Positions 58,151 through 64,000 of a DNA stretch of 64,000 bases are shown here, one piece after another. Numbering within the stretch: position 1 is the first letter of the stretch; every line of letters begins with the position of its first letter. The position numbers and the translations under genes were made by a program. The stretch is from the NCBI RefSeq assembly GCF_003255815.1, contig NC_037681.1:62635690-62699689 (forward strand), in the 5' to 3' direction. This stretch comes from Theropithecus gelada. Taxonomy: Eukaryota; Chordata; Mammalia; Primates; Cercopithecidae. Below the pieces are notes generated by a model. The model was not told the DNA's origin, ran no database searches, and saw only the letters and a program-made list of their open reading frames with translations.

Positions 58151-58440
58151 TATTCCAGATATTCTGTACTTGAGAATTATTACTTGGATCTCTCATGTAT
58201 ATGGATCTTCCTGAGCCTGTCTGAAGAGAATATAGTAAAGGAGGAAAGGAATATTAAATTTGCCCTATCATAGTTCAGTGTCAGCCTTTCCTACTCAGTT
58301 CCTATCCATACAGCACAATACAATTCCATACTAAAGTACAAGAGTCCTCCTTTAAGTACTGAAGATGCTTTACTTTGACCACAAGAATATTTGAATTTTG
58401 GATTTTAACCAGTAGTATGGTAGTGGCTTCTTTTCAAAAT
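58151..58440. other. Non-coding intron
   Basis: Nothing recognised. Confidence 0.5.
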
Positions 58441-58449
58441 CAGTGAAAT

Positions 58450-58467
58450 TTCTTTCTTTCTTTCTTT
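58450..58467. repeat. (TTTC)n tract
   Basis: Four TTTC units at the tail of the following Alu piece. Confidence 0.8.
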
Positions 58468-58667
58468 TTTAATTTTAAAGAGAGGGGAGTCTTGCTGTGT
58501 TGTCCAGCCTAGACTTGAACTTCTGGGCTCAATCTGTCTTCCCATCTCAGCCTTGCAAGGACTACAAACATGTTTGTAGCTAGGACTACAAACATGTTTG
58601 TAGCTAGGACTACAAACATGTTTGTAGCTAGGACTACAAACATGCACTGCAGCACTTGACTCAGTGA
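58468..58667 (-). mobile_element. Partial Alu carrying a minisatellite
   Basis: Reverse partial Alu (GAGTCTTGCTGTGTTGTCCA, TTCTGGGCTCAATCTGTCTT) whose TAGCTGGGACTACAGGCATG segment has been expanded into the tandem array at 58559-58644. Confidence 0.75.
58559..58644. repeat. 24-bp palindromic minisatellite, ~3.6 copies
   Basis: Units begin at 58559, 58583, 58607 and 58631 (last one partial) and are identical. Each contains the perfect 18-bp palindrome CTACAAACATGTTTGTAG (first at 58562-58579). Confidence 0.96.
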
Positions 58668-58897
58668 AAACTTTTAATATAATGTATAATGCAGTTAACT
58701 AATGCTTGTTACGCATTTACTCCAAAATTTAACTGAAACACATTTGCTTGTTTCATCAGTGACATCATTTACACACCAATGACTCTTGGCCATGAAGAAC
58801 CCACAGTGAACATAGAAAGTTTAGTTGTAGACCTTTAATTGATTAATTGTAGCAGAAAAGGCATCAAATGAGGAAGAGCCCCCTTCATAAGGAAATA

Positions 58898-59134
58898 CAG
58901 TCGACCCTTGAACAACACAAGTTTGAATTGGGCAGGTCCACTGAAATGTGGAATTTTTCAGCCAAACGTGGATTGAAAAATACAGTATTCCAGGGATGCC
59001 AAACCTGTGTATACAGAGGGCTGACTTTTTGTATATGTGGATTGTGCAGGGCTAAGTGTGGGACTTGAGTATACCCGGACCTGGTATATGTAGGAGTCCT
59101 GTAACTACCCTCCCGCATATCTGAGGGATGACTG
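58898..59134 (+). mobile_element. Short pogo/Tigger-type DNA transposon with both ends
   Basis: 237 bases from CAGTCGACCCTTGAACAAC to GAGGGATGACTG, flanked by TA on both sides (58896-58897, 59135-59136), the pogo/Tigger target duplication. It has no transposase. Confidence 0.8.
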
Positions 59135-59338
59135 TAGATGTCTTTGAAAAGGTCTACCTTAAAGTTCTGAAGTTCTGTAAATTTTCAGCTTGCTTTAGTT
59201 TCTCCATTTGATTTTTCTTTTAGATTTTCATAGATTAGAAAATGACATTTTGCATTTAACAAAATTTTAAAAAATCAAAAGGTTTATGTATGTCGTTTTG
59301 TTTTGGTTTTGGTGCAGGATCATTGAAAATCCGTTTCT
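59135..59338. other. Non-coding intron
   Basis: Short AT-rich spacer, nothing recognised. Confidence 0.5.
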
Positions 59339-59640
59339 GGCCCTGTGCAGTGGCTCACACCTGTAATCCCAGGATTTTGGGAGGCTGAGGTGGGCAGATT
59401 ACTTGACGACAGGATTTCAAGACCAGCCTGGTCAACATGGTGAAACCCCATCTCTACTACAAATACAAAAAAATTATTAGCTGGGTGTAAGGGGTGCACG
59501 CCTGTAATCCCAGCTACTTGGGAGGCTGAGGCAGGAGAATCACTTGAACCTGGGAGGTGGGGGTTGCAGTGAGCCAAGATCCAGCCTGGACGACGGAGGG
59601 AGACTCCATCTAAAAAAAAAAAGAAAGAAAGAAAAAGAAA
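59339..59640 (+). mobile_element. Alu
   Basis: Sense Alu with a small deletion in the right arm (GCCAAGATCCAGCCTGGACG) and an AAGAAAGAAAGAAAAAG tail into which the next Alu inserted. Confidence 0.9.
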
Positions 59641-59966
59641 ACTTTTTTTTTTTTTTTTTTTTTTTCTTGAGACGGAGTCTGGCTCTGTTGCCCAGGCTGG
59701 AGTACAGTGGCCGGATCTCAGCTCACTGCAAGCTCCGCCTCCCGGGTTCACGCCATTCTCCTGCCTCAGCCTCCCGAGTAGCTGGGACTACAGGCGCCCA
59801 CCACCTCGCCCGGCTAGTTTTTTGTATTTTTTAGTAGAGACGGGGTTTCACTGGGTTAGCCAGGATGGTCTCGATCTCCTGACCTCGTGATCCGCCCGTC
59901 TCGGCCTCCCAAAGTGCTGGGATTACAGGCTTGAGCCACCGCGCCCGGCCAAAAGAAAACTTTTTT
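59633..59966 (-). mobile_element. Very young AluY, monkey type
   Basis: Antisense AluY (59649-59950) with AAAAGAAAACTTTTTT at 59633-59648 and 59951-59966. It is nearly intact and carries GTGGCCGGATCTCAGCTCAC, CCACCTCGCCCGGCTAG, CCGCCCGTCTCGGCC and GGCTTGAGCCACCGCGCCC, which I associate with cercopithecid-specific AluY. Confidence 0.95.
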
Positions 59967-60193
59967 GCCAGGAATAGCTGCTTTGAAAATTTCTGTATAG
60001 GAAGGGCTTAAGAGGTGGCAATTTGGGTTGGGGAGTATGTCTTGAAGATTTATTTTGATGCTGCACTTTATTTTCACTCATAGTGTATGTCATAGATCAT
60101 TCAAAATAGCAAAGTTCTCAAAAAATTGTTTTACTTCTCTATAATACGTGTATAACACATAATTGAAAAAATACCAGTTATCCACATCAAATT
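59967..60193. other. Non-coding intron
   Basis: Nothing recognised. Confidence 0.5.
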
Positions 60194-61406
60194 CAGGCAT
60201 ACTTTGTTTTATTGTGCTTCACACTCTTGCACTTTGCAGATACTGTATTTTTTTTTTTTTTAACAAATTGAAGGTTTTTGGCAACCCTGCACTGAGCAAG
60301 TGTATTGGCCTTGCTTTTCCAACAGCATGTGTACCCACTTCATCTCTGTCACGCTTTGGTAATTCTCACAGTATTTCAAACTTTTTCACTGTTATCGTAT
60401 CTCTTAAGGTGACCTGTGATCCGTTATCTTTGATGTTACTATTGTAATTGTTTTGGAGTGCCATGAGGGACACCCATTTAAGATAACCTACTTAATAAAT
60501 GTTGTGTGTGTTCTGACTGCTCCACAGACTGGCTGTTCCTCTGTCTCTCTCCCTCTCCTCAGGCCTCCCTATTCCCTGAGATAACAATAGTGAAATGAGG
60601 CCAGTTAATAATCCTACAATGGCCTTTAAGTGTTCAAGTGAAAAGAAGAGTGCACGCCTCTCACTTTAAATCAAAAGCTAGAAATGATGAAGCTTAGATG
60701 AAGAAGAGATGTCAAAAGCTGAGACAGGCTGAAAGCTAGGCTTCTTTTACCAAACAGCCAGTTGTGAATGTGGAGAAAAAGTTTTTGAAGAGTGCTACTC
60801 CAGTGAACATATGAATAAGAAAGTTAAACAGTCTTATTGCTGATACAGAGAATATTTGAGTGTTCTGAATAAACAGTCAGACCAGACACAACATTCCCTT
60901 AAGCCAAAGCCTAACCCAGAGCAAGGCTCTAACTCTCTTCATTTCTATGAAAGCTGAGAGAGGTGAGGAAGCTGCAGAAATTTGAAGCTTGCAGAGATTA
61001 GTTCATAAGTTTTAAGGAAAGAAGCCATCTCCATACATAAAAGTCCAAGGTGAAGCAGCAGGTTCTCATGTGGAAACTGCAGCAAGTTATCTAGAAGATT
61101 TAGCTAAGATCATTGATGAAGATGGCTGCACTAAACAACAGATTATCAGTGTAGACAACACTGTCTTATATTAGAAAAAGATGTTACTTAGGACTTTCAT
61201 AGCTAGAGAAGAGAAGCCAATGCCTGACTTCAAAGGACAAGCTGACTCTTGTTTAGGGGCTATTGTAGCTGATGACTTTAAGTTGAAGCCAGTGCTCATT
61301 TACCATTCTGAAAATCCTAGGGCCTTAGGATTATTCTACCCCGCACATGTGTATGCTCTAGAAATGGAACAATAAAGCTTAGATGACAGCACATCTGTTT
61401 ACAGCA
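60194..61406 (+). pseudogene. Tigger1 DNA transposon fragment with dead transposase
   Basis: Begins at the Tigger1 terminus (CAGGCATACTTTGTTTTATT) and follows the element for about 1.2 kb: TTGGCAACCCTGCACTGAGC, TGTTGTGTGTGTTCTGACTG, CACTTTAAATCAAAAGCTAG, then the transposase part. An open stretch at 61181-61375 still reads RTFIAREEKPMPDF and LKPVLIYHSENPRA, part of the pogo-type DDE transposase. Upstream frames are broken by deletions and stops. The rest of the element is missing after 61406, where an Alu begins. Confidence 0.88.
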
Positions 61407-61410
61407 TGGC

Positions 61411-62026
61411 TTATTTTTTTTTTTTTTTTTTTGAAACAGGACCTTGCTCTGTCACCCAGGCTAGAGTGCAGTGGTTCCATCAAGGCTCACTGCAGCCTCA
61501 ATGTCCTGAGCCCAAGCAATCCTCCCACCTGAGCCTCCTGAGTGGCTGGGACTACAAGCACACCCAACCATGCCTGGCTAATTTTTGTGGTGTTTTTTTT
61601 TTTTAAGATGGAGTTTCGCTTTTGTTGCCCAGGCTGTAATGCAGTGGCATGATCTCAGCTCATTGCAGCCTCCATCTCCCGGGTTCAAGGAATTCTCCTG
61701 CCTTAGCCTCCCAGGTAGCTGGGATTACAGGTGCCTGCCACCACACCCAGCTAATTTTTGTATTTTTGGTAGAGACAAGGTTTCTTCGTGTTGGCCAGGC
61801 CAGTCTCGAACTCCTGACCTCAGGTGAGGCACCCACCTCGGCCTCCCAAAGTGCTGGGATTAGAGGCATGAGCCACCGTGCCTGGCTAATTTTGTATTTT
61901 TAGTAGAGACAGGGTTTCGCCATGTTAGCCTAGCCAGGCTGGTCTCGACATCCTGACTTCGGGTGATCTGCCCCTCTCAGCCTCCCAAAGTGCTGGGATT
62001 ACAGGTGTGAGCCATCACACCCAGCC
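61411..62026 (-). mobile_element. Antisense Alu split by another Alu
   Basis: 61411-61590 and 61886-62026 fit together as one antisense Alu. CATGCCTGGCTAATTTTTGT on the left and CGTGCCTGGCTAATTTTGTA on the right join at the same Alu position. An alternative is unequal recombination between Alus. Confidence 0.75.
61591..61885 (-). mobile_element. Nested Alu, same orientation
   Basis: Complete antisense Alu with its own T tail (61591-61604) lying in the middle of the previous element. Confidence 0.88.
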
Positions 62027-62029
62027 TCA

Positions 62030-62160
62030 TTTTTGTATTTTTTTGTAGAGACAGTGTTTCATCACGTTTCTCAGGCTGGTCTCGAACTCCTGGGCTCAAA
62101 CGATTTGTCTGCCTGGTCCCACAGTGCTGGGATTACAGGTGTGAGCCTCTGCACCTGGCC
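62030..62160 (-). mobile_element. Left-monomer-like Alu piece
   Basis: One Alu arm only, TTTTGTAGAGACAGTGTTTC to GAGCCTCTGCACCTGGCC. Confidence 0.75.
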
Positions 62161-62417
62161 TAAAGTTGTCTTCTCTCCTTATTCTTCTCTCTCTGTAGCC
62201 ATGAAGAAGTTGAGTCATGTTAATTAACACACCAGTGATTCTGATTATGGAGAAGATAATTTCTCAGCTCTATTAATAAAAATTACATTTTCATTTGAGA
62301 AGAGATAGTTTTTAAATTATTTTATGTATTTTAAAATGAAATGGCGTAGTTGCTTATTTTAACAAATTTTTTGCAAGATAGCCCCTGTTAACGGTTTAAT
62401 TTGTGTCCTTCCACATC
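62161..62417. other. Non-coding intron
   Basis: Short AT-rich spacer containing a CT-rich tract at 62168-62197. Confidence 0.5.
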
Positions 62418-62738
62418 AGGGGTTGACGAACTTTAGCACTTTGTGGCAAAATTCACTGTTTTGTATCCTGGGAGCCAAAAATGGTTTTTGTATTTTTAAA
62501 TGGTTGGAAAAATCAAAAGAATATTTCATGACACATTAAAGTTATATGAATTCTAATTTCAGTGTCCATAAATGAAGCTTTACTGGAACAGAGCCATACA
62601 CGGTTGTATAGTTACTGTCTGTGGTTGCTTTTGTGCTGCCACAGCAGAGTCCGGTAATTGGGACAAAGACCTTTTGTCCTACAAAGCCGAAAATGTTTAC
62701 TATCTGGTCCTTAACAGAAAAAGTTTGCCAACCCCTGT
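62418..62738 (-). mobile_element. hAT-type nonautonomous DNA transposon, both ends kept
   Basis: Inverted ends CAGGGGTTGACGAACTTT (62418) and AAAGTTTGCCAACCCCTG (to 62738) are visible, with GTGTCCATAAATGAAGCTTT inside. This is the best preserved of four copies of this family in the window. Confidence 0.82.
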
Positions 62739-63297
62739 TCTCATGTACACCTGTTTTCTTGTTTGCTTTTTCAAAAACAGTACATAAACTGTACTATGTA
62801 AACAATGAATATGCATTATCTTTTGCTTACTGGAAACTAACTTAAAATATATATCCATTGATCATGCATAGCCTTCCACATTGATATATAGAAATAAAAC
62901 ATTTTAAATAGCTGCATAGATTCCATATTTAGATAACATATTTCATTCACTTGATCCCATTGTGATAGGTTTGATTTATAGTTCCCTCTCTCCCTGCTAC
63001 ATACATTGTTGTGTCAAAGCATGTGTATTTTTCATTTTTGTAGTGATTACAGATTACTGTTCACAACTGAGATTTGTAGCAGTTCACAAATGCACCAGTA
63101 CAAATGTCCTAACTTCCTAGCCAGTATTTGCTATTATTTTTTTTGTTTGCTCACAAGATCAGTAAAAATTATTTTTAATTGCAAGCCCCTGCCAAGTAAT
63201 GAGGCTAAATCATTTGCACCTGTAAAGACATGCTTTGAAGTTGCTGAAGTTTAACCATTATCTCAGTGTTTTGTTTGGTTTCTGTTTTTTAAGAGCT
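62739..63297. other. Non-coding intron
   Basis: No gene or named repeat seen. Its right end (near TTTAAGAGCTCT) holds the insertion point of the pseudogene. Confidence 0.5.
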
Positions 63298-64000
63298 CTT
63301 TTTTTTTTTCTTTCTTTTTTTCACAAATAGCACTTTTTATTTGACACTAATTGAAGTCTGAACTTTAAACAGATTCTTGGACTGGTGGTTCATATCCATC
63401 AGCTCGTTCAACTTTAGCACCTGTCTCGTCCCCAGTGGCTTTTCCAGAACTACTGCCTTCACCATGAAGCTCCATGAGCTTTCCCAATTCAAACTTGGGC
63501 TTCTTCAGCATTTTTACTTTTCTAACGAAGACATCATGGAGAGGATAAATAGATTGGCAAGCCTTTTCTATGTCTTTTCCAATGCTGTCTGGAATCAATT
63601 TATTGATCACTTCTTTCAAGTCATTTGTCTGCACCTCTCGGGTCATGATTTCCATCATCTTCTTCCGGATTTGGCGGACCTGTTGGTGCTGAGCATAAGA
63701 GGTCTTCCGTATCTGATTGTTGCGTTTTTTAGTAAAACCAACACAGAACAGACGAAGCAAGTAACCATTGGTAGTCTTGACATCAACATGAGCTTCAGTC
63801 ATTGTCTGCCACTTTTTGACCATGGAACACATTTTGTCACGGGTAAGATCCATGCCATGGAAGTTAGGCAGTTTTTGCCCTGAACATCTTCAGTAATCAG
63901 CTTGAATTTTCCAAATGCAACTTCATCATTCTACAAATCAGCAAGACTCACTTCCAACACACGACCCTTGAGACCATCAGATGCAATTTTGGTTCCTTGG
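63298..64000 (-). pseudogene. RPS3A processed pseudogene (5' end outside window)
   Basis: RPS3A (eS1) is a protein of the small ribosomal subunit. This copy is a retrotransposed mRNA: on the minus strand it reads coding sequence without introns, then the native 3' UTR with AATAAA and a poly-A tract (63298-63320, interrupted). From 63853 to 63365 an open frame matches the last 162 of 264 residues (through DGYEPPVQESV and the natural stop), with only a few substitutions, such as T for I in QTMTEAH and I for V in LKEVIN. It is dead upstream: about 4 bases are missing near 63860-63870, which shifts the frame, and a glutamine codon has become TAG at 63931-63933 (within LADLQNDE). Homology continues to the edge (QGTKIASDGLKG). 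Confidence 0.95.

Larger units (their letters stand above)
8117..64000 (+). other. EML4 intron 1 (continues beyond window)
   Basis: Begins with GTGAGT at 8117-8122. No frame in the remaining sequence encodes the EML4 coiled coil expected from exon 2, so the whole right part of the window is intronic. Its content is repeats plus one processed pseudogene. EML4 is known for EML4-ALK fusions in human lung cancer, but the usual breakpoints lie in later introns, not this one. Confidence 0.8.

Noticed and set aside
58559..58644. CRISPR-like array
   Set aside because: Repeats are directly adjacent without spacers, and the window is primate nuclear DNA.
58405..58647. Open frame with a repeated HVCSPSYK peptide
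   Set aside because: The peptide repeat is only the translation of the 24-bp minisatellite (24 is a multiple of 3). It is not a repeat protein.
59320..59751. 143-codon minus-strand frame
   Set aside because: Translation of two opposed Alus through their joined tails.
63377..63883. 168-codon plus-strand frame at the right end
   Set aside because: Antisense shadow of the RPS3A pseudogene, whose minus-strand translation matches the ribosomal protein.
8117..64000. A second EML4 exon or an EML4-ALK breakpoint cluster
   Set aside because: No segment encodes the expected coiled-coil exon, and the usual fusion breakpoints lie in later introns.
1..64000. An undescribed multi-gene system
   Set aside because: Apart from one exon, a pseudogene and repeats, no set of adjacent intact genes exists in this window.

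Overview
This window is vertebrate nuclear DNA from a primate. About 48 Alu copies or pieces fill it, with MIR, L2, L1, hAT/Tigger DNA-transposon and LTR remnants, and genes are sparse. Several of the youngest Alus carry changes that I know from Old World monkey AluY subfamilies rather than human AluY: GGCTTGAGCC near the Alu 5' end (seen on the reverse strand), CCGGATCTCAGCTC, and ACCTCGCCCGGCTAG. This points to a cercopithecid (macaque, baboon, guenon or relative). I cannot tell which genus.

Positions 1-7600 are upstream flank: two Alus, an L1 3' end with an A-rich tail, MIR and L2 pieces, and no gene. Positions about 7600-8300 form a CpG island with a TATA-less promoter (GC boxes, an NRF1-like site, an E-box and an ETS site). 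The island contains the first exon of EML4, a microtubule-binding WD-repeat protein. Exon 1 holds the 5' UTR, a six-codon upstream ORF and the first 25 coding bases (MDGFAGSL plus one base), followed by a GTGAGT donor at 8117.

Positions 8117-64000 are all EML4 intron 1 on the plus strand. No second EML4 exon is present. The intron is relatively repeat-poor to about 12 kb and then carries dense Alu clusters (12-16, 19-22, 25-28, 30-34, 41-42, 47-52, 54-56, 58-62 kb). Other elements in it are old L1 fragments in both orientations, five hAT-type elements including a nearly complete MER1 copy, a Tigger1 fragment with a broken transposase, a short pogo/Tigger-type element with both ends, and a solitary ERVL-class (MLT2A-like) LTR that split an Alu. 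A processed RPS3A pseudogene on the minus strand runs off the right edge.

The only protein-coding gene supported is the EML4 first exon. All other open frames longer than 60 codons fall in repeats, GC-rich UTR or intron, or antisense to the pseudogene. I found no undescribed system. The best items for a second look are two small tandem arrays built of palindromes (47.1 and 58.6 kb), a mosaic of near-identical local duplications around 19, 24.5 and 28 kb, a 55-bp tandem duplication at 16.4 kb, and the upstream ORF of EML4.
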